A model generated the notes under the pieces. The model was not told where the DNA came from and did not search any database. It worked only from the letters and a program-made list of their open reading frames with translations. From positions 1 through 35,601 of the forward strand of contig JABIRL010000074.1 of assembly GCA_018667855.1 (NCBI GenBank): 35,601 nt of DNA. Direction: 5' to 3'. Source of the stretch: Rhodospirillaceae bacterium. GTDB lineage: Bacteria; Pseudomonadota; Alphaproteobacteria; GCA-2731375. Shown here one piece after another: positions 17,440 to 25,762 of the stretch; position 1 is the first letter of the stretch, and each line of letters starts with the position of its first letter. Both the position numbers and the translations under genes were made by a program.

Positions 17440-17734
17440 AAAAAGATCCACTATGATCGACTTACCCAGTCGGGAAGCGTCTGCGGAGCCGGGTCAAATC
17501 GTGCCGAAGTTGGATGTGAGCAACCTCGAAAGTATTAACTTTCAGTTCGGAAATTGTGTGCCCGAAAGGGGACGGGCCGCAGCCGAGAACATGCAAGGCG
17601 TTGCAGACGCAAAAATAGGCCGGGACAGACCGGTACGTTCCGGACGGCCGATACCTCTAGACTCTAAGAAATCGTCGTGCGCAAGTCACCAAACAGAAGG
17701 ACGCTTCTGTTTGGTTCGTACCACTAGCAGGCTG
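17440..17734. other. Gene-poor interval with a doubtful 5' ORF
   Basis: Between the binding-protein gene and the small membrane-protein gene (17295-17734, 440 bases) I see no convincing gene. An open frame from ATG 17453 to a stop at 17756-17758 (MIDLPSREASAEPGQIVPKL...) has no clear ribosome site, runs straight through a strong hairpin and overlaps the neighbouring gene, so I do not call it. The interval does hold the inverted repeat at 17423-17439 and the hairpin at 17688-17715. A non-coding RNA here is possible but unsupported beyond the hairpin. Confidence 0.4.
17688..17715. other. Perfect 12-bp hairpin with GACG loop
   Basis: ACCAAACAGAAG (17688-17699) pairs perfectly with CTTCTGTTTGGT (17704-17715) around a four-base loop. 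It lies 20 bases beyond the stop codon of the small membrane-protein gene on the minus strand, where a terminator would be expected. Neither strand shows a T-run directly after the stem, so it is not a textbook intrinsic terminator. It could be a 3'-end stabilising structure, a factor-dependent terminator, or the end of an unrecognised plus-strand RNA. Confidence 0.5.
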
Positions 17735-17977
17735 CTAGGGGCGGCGATTAATCGATGACGTCGTCGGCAGGCGATCCTTGTGGCGGGCGTTGAAATACCA
17801 CGACAACAGGACAAAAGCGCCAATCGCGACGGCACCGACGCTCAGGACAAGATAGAAGGTGAATTCCGACCAGGTGATCCACAGGGCCAATGGCGTCAGC
17901 ATGCCGACGAAGCCGAAGAAGATCAACGCCATTTCCAAGGCCTTGTCCGGGATACTGGCTAGGGGAATTTCACGCAT
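17735..17977 (-). CDS. Small membrane protein with two predicted helices, unknown function
   Basis: The 80-residue protein reads MREIPLASIPDKALEMALIFFG and onward. It has two hydrophobic segments, ALIFFGFVGMLTPLALWITW (about 18-37) and FTFYLVLSVGAVAIGAFVLLSWYF (about 40-63), and a basic, proline- and serine-containing tail. A short loop between the helices suggests a hairpin in the inner membrane. An AGGA ribosome site lies just before the ATG at 17977, which supports a real gene. I do not recognise a family. Confidence 0.65.
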   Translation of the reverse strand: MREIPLASIPDKALEMALIFFGFVGMLTPLALWITWSEFTFYLVLSVGAVAIGAFVLLSWYFNARHKDRLPTTSSINRRP

Positions 17978-18025
17978 TTTCCTACCTTCGATTTAACCGG
18001 CCGCACGTGGGGTCGCGGAATAAAT

Positions 18026-18099
18026 TGGTTGGGGCGGCAGGGATCGAACCTGCGATCACGGGATCAAAACCCGATGCCTTACCACTTGGCTACGCCCCA
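18026..18099 (-). tRNA. tRNA-Gln (UUG)
   Basis: The minus strand folds into a complete cloverleaf. The seven-base acceptor stem is TGGGGCG with CGCCCCA. The anticodon loop TTTTGAT is flanked by CGGG/CCCG and gives anticodon UUG, which reads CAA for glutamine. The T-arm contains GGTTCGATCC. A discriminator A and an encoded CCA end follow (18029-18026). No integrase lies next to it, so there is no sign that it serves as an attachment site here. Confidence 0.95.
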
Positions 18100-18166
18100 A
18101 TTCGACGTCGGGCAATATAGGCATCGAAGGTTAAGGAAACAACGCCCTTGGCAACAGAAAATTCAG

Positions 18167-19195
18167 CTATTTTACGGTATCGCCCGCTTCCCGGACCCGA
18201 CGCTCCGGCCAGGCGATGATGACACCGTAACAGCACAGGGCCGCGATACCCCAGGCCAGGGTGGTATCGGGCGCGAACGAAGCCAACAGACCCGGCACGC
18301 CCGCCAGGCCCAAATAGACGGCAAGGCCCCAACGCCAGGGCAGACGGCGGTAGAGGAAATGGTGCAAATGGCCGCGGTCCGAAGCAAAGGGGGATTGACC
18401 GCGGGCCACCCGCGAGGCCATGACACGCAGGCAATCGACCACCGGGATCAGAAACCACAGCACAATCAGATCCGCCGGCAGGGTCGTGAAGGCAATGTCA
18501 TAAACATAAATCGCCAACAGGGCGATAATGAAACTAAGGGAATAACTGCCCGAATCACCCAGGAATATCCGTCCGCGCAGATTAAAGGCCAGCGCCACCA
18601 CCAGCGCCGCGCCCAGGGCGAACAGCACCGGGCGCACATGGTCCGGTGCGAACAACAACAATTCCAGACACCAGAACAGGCACAATCCCATTACGATGCC
18701 ATTCTTTCCATCGGCCATGTTGACGGCATTCTGCAGGCCGACGATGCAGATGGCCGTGAATACAAGGGCGAATTCCTCCAGAAACAGAACCTGTCCCAGG
18801 AAACTGAAATGCAGGAAAGTCACTTTCAACGCCGGCACAACTTCCAGTACCGCCAAGGCCAGCAACAAGGACAACAACAGGCGATAGGTGGGGCGAATAT
18901 GGGCCCGGTCATCCAGCAGCCCCAGCAGCAGACAGGCCAGGCCCGCTGCGGCCATGGCGAGATAGAGCGGCAGAAAAGACGTCGCCAGGGCGCCATGAAG
19001 AAGTGCCAGAAGGGTCGGCAATCCGACCGCCAGACCGCCTGTCAAAGGGGTTACGACGGGATGGATTTTACGCATGCCGTCAGGCGCGTCCATGACACCA
19101 AGGCGGGCACCGATGGGTCGGGCAAAGACGGAAAACAGCGCACTGATAACCGCCGCCAAGACGACCGCGATCAGTCCGGTTGCGCCCCCGACCAT
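18167..19195 (-). CDS. WecA/MraY-family glycosyl-1-phosphate transferase
   Basis: This polytopic membrane protein has about ten hydrophobic segments and belongs to glycosyltransferase family 4, enzymes that move a sugar-1-phosphate from a UDP-sugar to undecaprenyl phosphate. Diagnostic stretches are DAPDGMRKIHPVVTPLTGG near the N-terminus, the NAVNMADGKNGIVMG loop corresponding to the catalytic NAxNxxDGxDG motif, and GDSGSYSLSF. Start: ATG 19195 follows GGAG at 7 bases and puts the first helix at the N-terminus; an in-frame ATG at 19246 would add 17 residues. It probably starts assembly of a lipid-linked surface polysaccharide. It is divergent from the epimerase genes. The exact sugar is unknown. 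Confidence 0.88.
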   Translation of the reverse strand: MVGGATGLIAVVLAAVISALFSVFARPIGARLGVMDAPDGMRKIHPVVTPLTGGLAVGLPTLLALLHGALATSFLPLYLAMAAAGLACLLLGLLDDRAHIRPTYRLLLSLLLALAVLEVVPALKVTFLHFSFLGQVLFLEEFALVFTAICIVGLQNAVNMADGKNGIVMGLCLFWCLELLLFAPDHVRPVLFALGAALVVALAFNLRGRIFLGDSGSYSLSFIIALLAIYVYDIAFTTLPADLIVLWFLIPVVDCLRVMASRVARGQSPFASDRGHLHHFLYRRLPWRWGLAVYLGLAGVPGLLASFAPDTTLAWGIAALCCYGVIIAWPERRVREAGDTVK

Positions 19196-19463
19196 CTCAT
19201 TGCTCCAGCCTTCGATTGTCCCCTCCTTCACGTTGACGCATCTCATGGGACAGCGTACTTAATGTGCCTATCGAACCGCGCCCGCATAGCAAGTTATGTT
19301 GCAAATTATGGGGACGGTGTAATCGTCTATCCGATTCTAGGCCCGAATGGAAATATAGGCTAGTGCCTCGTTTAATTGCCGCCTGTTTGCCACGCCTGCG
19401 ACGTCACCGGATAGACCGTGTCGGGTTTAGGGTCAAACCCTGCTGCTTGGAGCGAATTTTCCA

Positions 19464-20444
19464 ATGACGGTTCTGCTAACCGGCGCGGCCGGATTTATCG
19501 GTTTTCATACCGCCCAGCGTCTGCTGGCGCAGGGTGAGCGGGTGGTCGGCGTCGACAATCTAAATCCCTACTATTCGCCAGCTCTGAAAGATGACCGGTT
19601 GCGCCAGTTGGTGGTGCATCCGAACTTTACATTTCATCAAATAAATATCGCCGATCGCATCGCGATGGAGGAGGCTGTCGGCGGCCTGAAATTGACCTCG
19701 ATCATCCATTTGGCGGCCCAGGCGGGGGTCCGCCATTCGATCGAGAACCCCTTTGCCTACGTGGAGGCGAACCTGATCGGCCACATGGTCATATTGGAAC
19801 TGGCCCGCCGGCAGACCGCTCTGGATCATATGGTTTATGCCTCGTCATCATCGGTTTACGGCGGCAACACGAAACTGCCGTTTTCCGAAACTGATCGTGT
19901 TGACCATCCGGTATCGCTCTATGCGGCCACCAAAAAAGCGGACGAATTGCTCTCGCAATCCTATGCCCATTTGTATGGCATCCCCCAGACGGGCTTGCGT
20001 TTCTTTACGGTCTACGGGCCCTGGGGGCGCCCGGACATGGCGCTATGGCTGTTTACGGAGGCGATCCTGGCCGGCCGGCCCATCAAGGTCTTTAATCATG
20101 GCGATATGCGGCGGGATTTCACCTATGTGGACGATATTGTCACCGGCATCCTGGCGGCCCGTGACAAACCACCGAAAAAATCCGATGCAACAACCGCCCC
20201 GCACCGGGTTTTCAATATCGGCAACAATCACCCCGAAGCTCTGTTACGTCTGATCGCGCTATTGGAGGATGCCCTGGGCAAAAAGGCAGAACGCATTCTC
20301 GAACCCATGCAGCCCGGTGACGTCAAGGAGACCTATGCCGACCTGACCGCCATTGATCGCGACCTGGGCTTTCACCCCACCACCACCATCGATGACGGCA
20401 TCCCAAAGTTCGTGGCCTGGTATCGGGACTATCACAATTTATAG
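19464..20444 (+). CDS. NAD-dependent epimerase, UDP-glucuronate 4-epimerase-like
   Basis: The 326-residue extended short-chain dehydrogenase has the NAD motif TGAAGFIGFHTAQRL at the N-terminus, the serine region YASSSSVYGGN, and the YxxxK catalytic pair in SLYAATKKADE. GPWGRPDMALWLFTEAILAGRPIKVFNHGDMRRDFTYVDDIV is characteristic of UDP-glucuronate 4-epimerases, which make UDP-galacturonate for capsule or LPS core. A GGAG lies 10 bases before the ATG. The 268 bases between this gene and the transferase start on the other strand hold nothing else I can name. Sugar specificity is inferred from similarity only. Confidence 0.88.
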   Translation: MTVLLTGAAGFIGFHTAQRLLAQGERVVGVDNLNPYYSPALKDDRLRQLVVHPNFTFHQINIADRIAMEEAVGGLKLTSIIHLAAQAGVRHSIENPFAYVEANLIGHMVILELARRQTALDHMVYASSSSVYGGNTKLPFSETDRVDHPVSLYAATKKADELLSQSYAHLYGIPQTGLRFFTVYGPWGRPDMALWLFTEAILAGRPIKVFNHGDMRRDFTYVDDIVTGILAARDKPPKKSDATTAPHRVFNIGNNHPEALLRLIALLEDALGKKAERILEPMQPGDVKETYADLTAIDRDLGFHPTTTIDDGIPKFVAWYRDYHNL

Positions 20445-20465
20445 CGCTGCCTGTGGCGCCGCCCC

Positions 20466-21389
20466 ATGAGCCGTTCTATGAGCCGTTCCAAGAACATGGG
20501 AACAACCAAAACCGGGCGCATCGAGGCGCCGGGCCGGGGCATGGCCTGCATGATGGGCGGCGGCCTGCTGCTGACCATGAACGATGGCCTGGTGAAATGG
20601 GTCTCGGGCGATTACCAGGTGGGACAGATCCTTGCCTTTCGCGGCGCCGCAGCCCTGATCCTCATCGCCGGGGTGCTGCTGTGGCGGGGGGAATTCAATA
20701 TTCTTCAGGTCAAATACCCCAAGGCGCAGTTGATCCGCGCCGTCCTGATGATCGCCAGCACCTTCCTATTCGTCAACGGATTGCGCCGGATGCCCCTGGC
20801 TGAAACCATCGCCATTGCCTTTGTCGGGCCCATATTCGTGACCGCATTGGCTCCGGTCATATTGTCCGAACGGGTGGGATGGCGCCGCTGGGCGGCGGTG
20901 CTGGTAGGCTTTGCCGGTGTCATCGTTATCCTGCGGCCCGGCGGGGGTGAGCTGAATTGGGCGGCACTGTTGCCCGCCGGCGCGGCGCTGTGCGGGGCCA
21001 GCCGCGATCTTCTGACCCGGGGCATTTCCCACGGTGAAGCCTCGGGCACGACGTTGTTTTATTCCACCCTCGGCGTCGCCCTGGCCGGTGCCGTGATGAT
21101 GCCGTTCGGCTGGCAAACGCCAGCGGTTGGCGATCTGGGACTGTTCGCCCTGGCCGGCCTGTTATTGAGCGTCGCGCATTTTCTGCATATCGAAACCTTC
21201 CGATTTGCCGAAGCGGCCGTGGTCGCGCCTTTCAAATATTCCTCCCTGCTGTGGGCCATGGTTATTGGCTTCCTGATCTGGGGCGACATCCCCGACAGCC
21301 GGACCCTGCTGGGCGCCGCCTTGCTGGTCGGCAGCGGTCTCTACATATTTCACAGGGAAGGCAGACAGTCTGTTAGATTATCCACATGA
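20466..21389 (+). CDS. EamA/DMT-family membrane transporter
   Basis: The 307-residue protein has about ten hydrophobic segments arranged as two EamA repeats. The first runs from MACMMGGGLLLTMNDGLVKW to VLVGFAGVIVILRP; the second from WAALLPAGAALCGASRDLL to LLGAALLVGSGLYIFHREG. Drug/metabolite transporters of this type export or import small metabolites. The substrate is unknown, but placement between two sugar-nucleotide epimerase genes and overlap with galE (ATGA) suggest it is co-expressed with them. The start is uncertain; several ATG codons occur in the first 30 residues (20466, 20478, 20499, 20541). Confidence 0.88.
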   Translation: MSRSMSRSKNMGTTKTGRIEAPGRGMACMMGGGLLLTMNDGLVKWVSGDYQVGQILAFRGAAALILIAGVLLWRGEFNILQVKYPKAQLIRAVLMIASTFLFVNGLRRMPLAETIAIAFVGPIFVTALAPVILSERVGWRRWAAVLVGFAGVIVILRPGGGELNWAALLPAGAALCGASRDLLTRGISHGEASGTTLFYSTLGVALAGAVMMPFGWQTPAVGDLGLFALAGLLLSVAHFLHIETFRFAEAAVVAPFKYSSLLWAMVIGFLIWGDIPDSRTLLGAALLVGSGLYIFHREGRQSVRLST

Positions 21390-22411
21390 CCGCGCAAACC
21401 GACAGACCCGTCCTGATCACCGGCGGCGCCGGCTATATCGGCAGTCATGCCATGCTGGCCTGTCTCGATAGCGGCCGGCAGGTCGTCGTGGTGGATGATC
21501 TATCCACCGGGCGGCGCGCCGCCGTACCCGAAGGCGTGCCGTTTTATCATGGCAAGGTCGAGGACGGCGCCCTGATTGGGCGGATCATCACGGATCACGG
21601 CTGCCGCGCGGTGATGCATTTCGCCGGCTTTATCGTGGTGCCGGATTCCGTGGCACGCCCCTTGGATTATTATTACAACAACGTGGTTGCCAGCGCGCTG
21701 CTGCTGCGCGCATGTCTGGACAACGGCATCGAGCATTTCGTCTTTTCCTCCACCGCCGCCGTCTATGATGGCGATGTCGCCGACGGCCGCCCCTTGGCGG
21801 AGGACGCCGCGCTGGCGCCGGCCAATCCGTATGGCCGCGGCAAGTTGATGACGGAATGGATGCTGCGCGATGTTGCCGCCGCTTCCGACTTGCGTTTCGC
21901 CGTGTTGCGCTACTTCAACGTGGCGGGCGCCGATCAGGCGGGGCGGGCGGGGCAATATTCCAAGGACGCCACCCATCTGATCAAACGGGCCTGCCAGACT
22001 ATACTGGGCGCCCTGCCCCATATCGATGTCTTCGGCGACGATTACCCCACGGCCGACGGCACCTGTGTGCGCGACTATATTCATGTCAGCGACTTGGCCC
22101 AGGCCCATGTGGCGGTGTTGGACCACATCGGCAACGGAGATGGCAACGTCACCATGAATTGCGGCTACGGCCACGGCTATTCGGTTCGGGAGGTGCTTGA
22201 TGTGGTGGACCAGGTGGCCGCCGATATGCTGGCCGCCGCCCCGATGACCCGGCGGCCGGCGCCGCGCCGGGCCGGCGACCCGGCCAGCCTGGTGGCCGAC
22301 AGTAGTCGGATTAGAAAGACCCTGAACTGGCAACCGAAGTATGATGATCTAAACGTCATGGCCGCCACGGCCCTGGCCTGGGAAAAAACACTGCTGGATG
22401 GAATGAACTGA
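21386..22411 (+). CDS. galE: UDP-glucose 4-epimerase
   Basis: The 341-residue extended short-chain dehydrogenase has the NAD motif TGGAGYIGSHAMLACL, the FSSTAAVYDG serine region, PYGRGKLMTEWML with the YxxxK pair, and YFNVAGAD. CVRDYIHVSDLAQAHV and the C-terminal LNWQPKYDDL are typical of GalE, which interconverts UDP-glucose and UDP-galactose. The ATG overlaps the stop of the transporter gene (ATGA), and the stop overlaps the gmhA start (TGATG), so the three are translationally coupled. GalE-like enzymes can accept other UDP-hexoses, and that is not excluded. Confidence 0.92.
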   Translation: MTAQTDRPVLITGGAGYIGSHAMLACLDSGRQVVVVDDLSTGRRAAVPEGVPFYHGKVEDGALIGRIITDHGCRAVMHFAGFIVVPDSVARPLDYYYNNVVASALLLRACLDNGIEHFVFSSTAAVYDGDVADGRPLAEDAALAPANPYGRGKLMTEWMLRDVAAASDLRFAVLRYFNVAGADQAGRAGQYSKDATHLIKRACQTILGALPHIDVFGDDYPTADGTCVRDYIHVSDLAQAHVAVLDHIGNGDGNVTMNCGYGHGYSVREVLDVVDQVAADMLAAAPMTRRPAPRRAGDPASLVADSSRIRKTLNWQPKYDDLNVMAATALAWEKTLLDGMN

Positions 22412-23019
22412 TGGATCTCTCCGCCCGGATCGAGGCAACAATCCGCGAGTCCGCCGCCGTGAAGGAACGCCTGCTGGCAATGGACGTCGGCGGGCAACTA
22501 TCGGCGATGGCGGAAACCGTGGCCCGGTCCATTGCCGATGGCGGCAAGGTATTGTTGTGCGGCAACGGCGGCTCGGCCGGCGACGCCCAGCACCTGGCCG
22601 GAGAATTTCTGATCCGCTTGCGGGCCTCACTGAACAGGGATGCCCTGCCGGCACTGTCGTTGATCACTGATAGTTCGACCCTGACGGCCTGCGCCAATGA
22701 TTATGGTTTTGAGCAGATCTTTGCCCGCCCCCTGCGGGCCTTGGGGCAAAAGGGCGATATATTGTTGGCGATCACCACGTCCGGCAATTCCGCCAACGTC
22801 CTGGCCGCCCTTGACGCAGCCGGGGACCAGGGACTGACCAGCCTGGGCTTTCTCGGCGGCACCGGTGGCGCCGCCCTGGACCGGTGCGACCAGGCCATCG
22901 TGGTGCCCAGCGATGACACCAATCGGATCCAGGAAAGCCATATCATGCTGGGCCATGCCCTGGTTCAGGGGGTGGAGGAGCTGCTTTTGGTGCAAGGCCA
23001 CATCAAAGCCGTTCCATAG
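22411..23019 (+). CDS. gmhA: D-sedoheptulose 7-phosphate isomerase
   Basis: The 202-residue SIS-domain protein carries GNGGSAGDAQHLAGEFLIRL near residue 50, SLITDSSTLTACANDYGFEQIFARPLRALG, TTSGNSANVLAALDAA and ESHIMLGHALVQGVEELL. This is the GmhA pattern, including the glutamate and histidine region of the active site. It converts sedoheptulose 7-phosphate to glycero-manno-heptose 7-phosphate for LPS inner core or S-layer/capsule heptose. The start overlaps the galE stop. Other heptose genes (hldE, gmhB) are not in this window. Confidence 0.93.
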   Translation: MDLSARIEATIRESAAVKERLLAMDVGGQLSAMAETVARSIADGGKVLLCGNGGSAGDAQHLAGEFLIRLRASLNRDALPALSLITDSSTLTACANDYGFEQIFARPLRALGQKGDILLAITTSGNSANVLAALDAAGDQGLTSLGFLGGTGGAALDRCDQAIVVPSDDTNRIQESHIMLGHALVQGVEELLLVQGHIKAVP

Positions 23020-23097
23020 TAGTTGCCAGGGCGGCGGGCAGGCCCTATTTAAGGCGCCCGAAACAACACCCGAATTTTCATTGGGGGACATTTTGTC

Positions 23098-23595
23098 ATG
23101 ACGGAAACAGCCGCGGGCAGGCCGATGAAATTCGCCGCCCGGGACAGCGTTGAGCAGGTCGAGGAAGGTTTCGACCTGGCGCCGAAATTTGACGGCGACG
23201 GCCTTATCCCCGTCGTTACCTCGGATGCCACCAGCGGCGAAATGCTGATGCACGGCTATATGAATGACGAAGCCCTGCGCCGCACCATCGAAACCGGCGA
23301 GGCTCATTATTACAGCCGCAGCCGCAAGGTTCTATGGCACAAGGGAGCGACATCGGGGCTGGTGCAGCGGGTCGTGGAAATGCGCATCGACGATGATCAG
23401 GATTCTGTCTGGCTTCGCGTCGATGTGGCGGGCGGCGCCTCATGTCATGTGGGCTATCGTTCCTGCTTCTATCGATCGGTTCCCCTTGGTCCGGTCGAAA
23501 ACGACATCCCGCCGCGCCTGAATTTCGAAGAATCCGAAAAGGTCTTCGATCCGGTGGCGGTGTACGGAGATGCGCCAAACCCGACCAAGCTGTAG
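23098..23595 (+). CDS. hisI: Phosphoribosyl-AMP cyclohydrolase
   Basis: The 165-residue protein matches the PRA-CH domain: [41 protein letters not shown], then [34 protein letters not shown] with the two cysteines of the zinc site. It opens the purine ring of phosphoribosyl-AMP in histidine biosynthesis. It is the stand-alone form, without a fused HisE domain, and has an N-terminal extension of about 40 residues. The gene lies 78 bases after gmhA and converges on lptD, with 6 bases between stop codons. Other his genes are not nearby. Confidence 0.94.
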   Translation: MTETAAGRPMKFAARDSVEQVEEGFDLAPKFDGDGLIPVVTSDATSGEMLMHGYMNDEALRRTIETGEAHYYSRSRKVLWHKGATSGLVQRVVEMRIDDDQDSVWLRVDVAGGASCHVGYRSCFYRSVPLGPVENDIPPRLNFEESEKVFDPVAVYGDAPNPTKL

Positions 23596-23601
23596 TGGCT
23601 T

Positions 23602-25758
23602 TCAGCCCAAATTCTGCAGCAGGAAACGGAAGTTGATGGACGTCGAGGGTTCCACATCCCGGTCACGGGTGAAATTTCGCTCCACCGTCAGGCCAAAGCC
23701 GATACATTCGTCCAGGTACTGCATGCCGGCACCGGCCCGGATCTGATTGCCACCATCCCTTAGATCACGACGGCTCTCGGCCGTGGCGTTCCAGCGCTTA
23801 TCAATCTTCCAGCGCACATTATTGTACAGTTCCTCCCGCGCGCCCAACTCGTCCACCGTCTGTTCTCGTTCCAGGGATATATAGGTGGTGTTGAAGCGCA
23901 GGTAGTCAGGACCGACGGAAAAATAGATCTCGTTGCGGCGCAGGGAAAACGTGTTGCGGTCCAGGCGCAGGCGGTTGGTCAGGTCAAAGAACGGTGACGG
24001 CGAGACGGTCAGGGCCGTGACATAGTCGGACCGATGATCGTCCAGTCCGGTCTGTTCGGCAAAGGTATCGTCATCCCTGGCCCGGAATACCTGACCCACC
24101 GTGAGACTGCTGTAGCCGCCCGATATACCATGGACAGAAGCTTTCAGGCCCAGATTGGCGCGAGGTCCACCTTCCACCCGGTCGTGTCCGGGGAAGCGGT
24201 TTAGACTGAACAGATTGGTATCATCAAATTCCAAACTGCGGCTGTCTTCGTTGGGAATTCCCTTTGGATTGCCGCCATAGGGGGTAAGGATCAGCTGCGC
24301 CACCGGTTCGATCACCTGGCGCACGGTGCCATCGCGCCGGACAAAGGGAAAGCGCCAGTCAAGTGCCACCGTCGGGCGCAGTCGGGCTTGAAATTCGTCG
24401 CCGGAGGCCGCCTCTTCCGACCCGCTTTCGACAAAGTCATCCAAATGGTAGAGATCCATGCCCAAACCGGCGATCAGCGTATAAATATCGCCGGCATCAG
24501 CGACATAGGGCAACTGCCAGCGGCCGTCCATACTCAGGCGCCGGCTGTCAAAGCCGTCCTCGCGATGAAGCGACACGGCGGAGGCATCCAAATACACCCG
24601 ACCTGGAAATTGTTCGGGCTCGAGGCTGGCCGAATAATCCAACAATGGCGCCACCAGGGGCGTGGTTCCGGGGTCGTCATCGATCTCTAGGCCCTGAAAA
24701 GTATAGGCTGATGCGGCCATGTAATGCCTACCGCGAAAGCCTTCCGTAAACAAACTCGATGTCAGGGTATCTTCGCCGCTGAAATTATAGCGTTTGAGAT
24801 AGGTGTCATCCGTCGATCGCTCCAGATCAAAGCCCCAGCGCCAGGTTTGATCGATGTCAAAGCGGCCAAAAGCATCGATGTGACCGCGAATTTCCTCCTC
24901 ATTCAGACGTTCATTGTTGTCGTTGCGCTTGTCTGTGTAGGTCAGGCTGGCCTCGCCCTCATAGCCTCCCAGAGCGGTCAGGGCACGATACTCGCCGGTC
25001 AGCACCACCTCCTGTTCGCTGGTGATAATCGGCGCGAAGGTCAGATCCCGCGCCCGGTCAATGGCCCAAAAATACGGTATTTGGATGGTTGTCCCGAGCT
25101 CCGACGATGAACCAAGTTCCGGCGCCAGAAAACCGCTCTTGCGCGGCGTCAAGGGATCGGCGTGACGAAAATACGGTGTATAGGCGACGGGTATGCCAAA
25201 GAATTCCAGGATCGCATGCCGGTATTCAATTTCGTGTTCGTCACGGCGATGGATAACCTTGACCGCCTTCAGTTGCCACAATGGCGCGCGGTCGGGATCT
25301 TTCTTGCAGATTTCGCAGGGCGAATAGACAGCCTTGTTCATTTCCATCTGGTTGACATCGCGACGTTCGGCGCTGTTCGCGGCGAAGCGGGATTTGTCGG
25401 TGAGCAGAATGCGAATGCTCTCGATAAAACCAGTGGTCAGGTCCTCCGATAGCCGCAGGTGCTCGGCGAAGATGACTTCACCGCTGGGTTCCATGAGGGT
25501 CAGATTGCCGTTCGCCGTAACCACGCCGTCGCGTTGATTGTAATTGACGCTGTCCGCCAACAAGGTCCGGCCGGCGCTGGAAATCTCCACGCTACCCTTG
25601 GCGGTGACCTGGCCCAGCTCGTTGTCGTAAATCACTTGATCGGCGGAAAGCAGAAACGGCGCCTCGCCCACCTCCTGGGATTGGTTTTGTGCAATGGCCG
25701 GAACGGAGGCCGCGGACCACAGCATGGAAAACATCAAGATTGCGCCAAGCCATCGCAT
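23602..25758 (-). CDS. lptD: LPS-assembly protein LptD
   Basis: The 718-residue outer-membrane protein begins with a signal peptide (MRWLGAILMFSMLWSAASVPAIA, cleavage before QNQS). It has an OstA/LptA-like jellyroll near residues 35-140 (FLLSADQVIYDNELGQVTAKGSVEIS), then SPCEICKKDPDRAPLWQLKA with a CxxC near 147-150. A long beta-barrel follows (RHADPLTPRKSGFLAPELGSSSELGTTIQIPYFW) to the C-terminal LDECIGFGLTVERNFTRDRDVEPSTSINFRFLLQNLG. It inserts LPS into the outer leaflet with LptE. It is the third gene of lptF-lptG-lptD, 4 bases after lptG. The surA, pdxA and ksgA genes that often follow it in alphaproteobacteria are absent here. Confidence 0.95.
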   Translation of the reverse strand: MRWLGAILMFSMLWSAASVPAIAQNQSQEVGEAPFLLSADQVIYDNELGQVTAKGSVEISSAGRTLLADSVNYNQRDGVVTANGNLTLMEPSGEVIFAEHLRLSEDLTTGFIESIRILLTDKSRFAANSAERRDVNQMEMNKAVYSPCEICKKDPDRAPLWQLKAVKVIHRRDEHEIEYRHAILEFFGIPVAYTPYFRHADPLTPRKSGFLAPELGSSSELGTTIQIPYFWAIDRARDLTFAPIITSEQEVVLTGEYRALTALGGYEGEASLTYTDKRNDNNERLNEEEIRGHIDAFGRFDIDQTWRWGFDLERSTDDTYLKRYNFSGEDTLTSSLFTEGFRGRHYMAASAYTFQGLEIDDDPGTTPLVAPLLDYSASLEPEQFPGRVYLDASAVSLHREDGFDSRRLSMDGRWQLPYVADAGDIYTLIAGLGMDLYHLDDFVESGSEEAASGDEFQARLRPTVALDWRFPFVRRDGTVRQVIEPVAQLILTPYGGNPKGIPNEDSRSLEFDDTNLFSLNRFPGHDRVEGGPRANLGLKASVHGISGGYSSLTVGQVFRARDDDTFAEQTGLDDHRSDYVTALTVSPSPFFDLTNRLRLDRNTFSLRRNEIYFSVGPDYLRFNTTYISLEREQTVDELGAREELYNNVRWKIDKRWNATAESRRDLRDGGNQIRAGAGMQYLDECIGFGLTVERNFTRDRDVEPSTSINFRFLLQNLG

Positions 25759-25762
25759 CTGG

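Noticed and set aside
17295..17440. TPP riboswitch in the leader of the THI5-like binding protein
   Set aside because: The conserved thi-box stretches are not visible in the leader on the coding strand.
17453..17758. Open frame of about 100 codons on the plus strand in the gene-poor interval
   Set aside because: It has no clear ribosome site, low-complexity-like composition, runs through the perfect hairpin and overlaps the start of the hairpin-proximal gene region on the other strand.
18026..18099. tRNA-Gln as attachment site for the integrated element
   Set aside because: The integrase lies more than 15 kb away, next to holC, and the DNA next to the tRNA has the same composition as the core genes.
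18029..19363. Long plus-strand open frame of 444 codons over the WecA-like gene
   Set aside because: It is a glutamine/arginine-rich antisense translation of a clear polytopic membrane protein and overlaps the tRNA gene.
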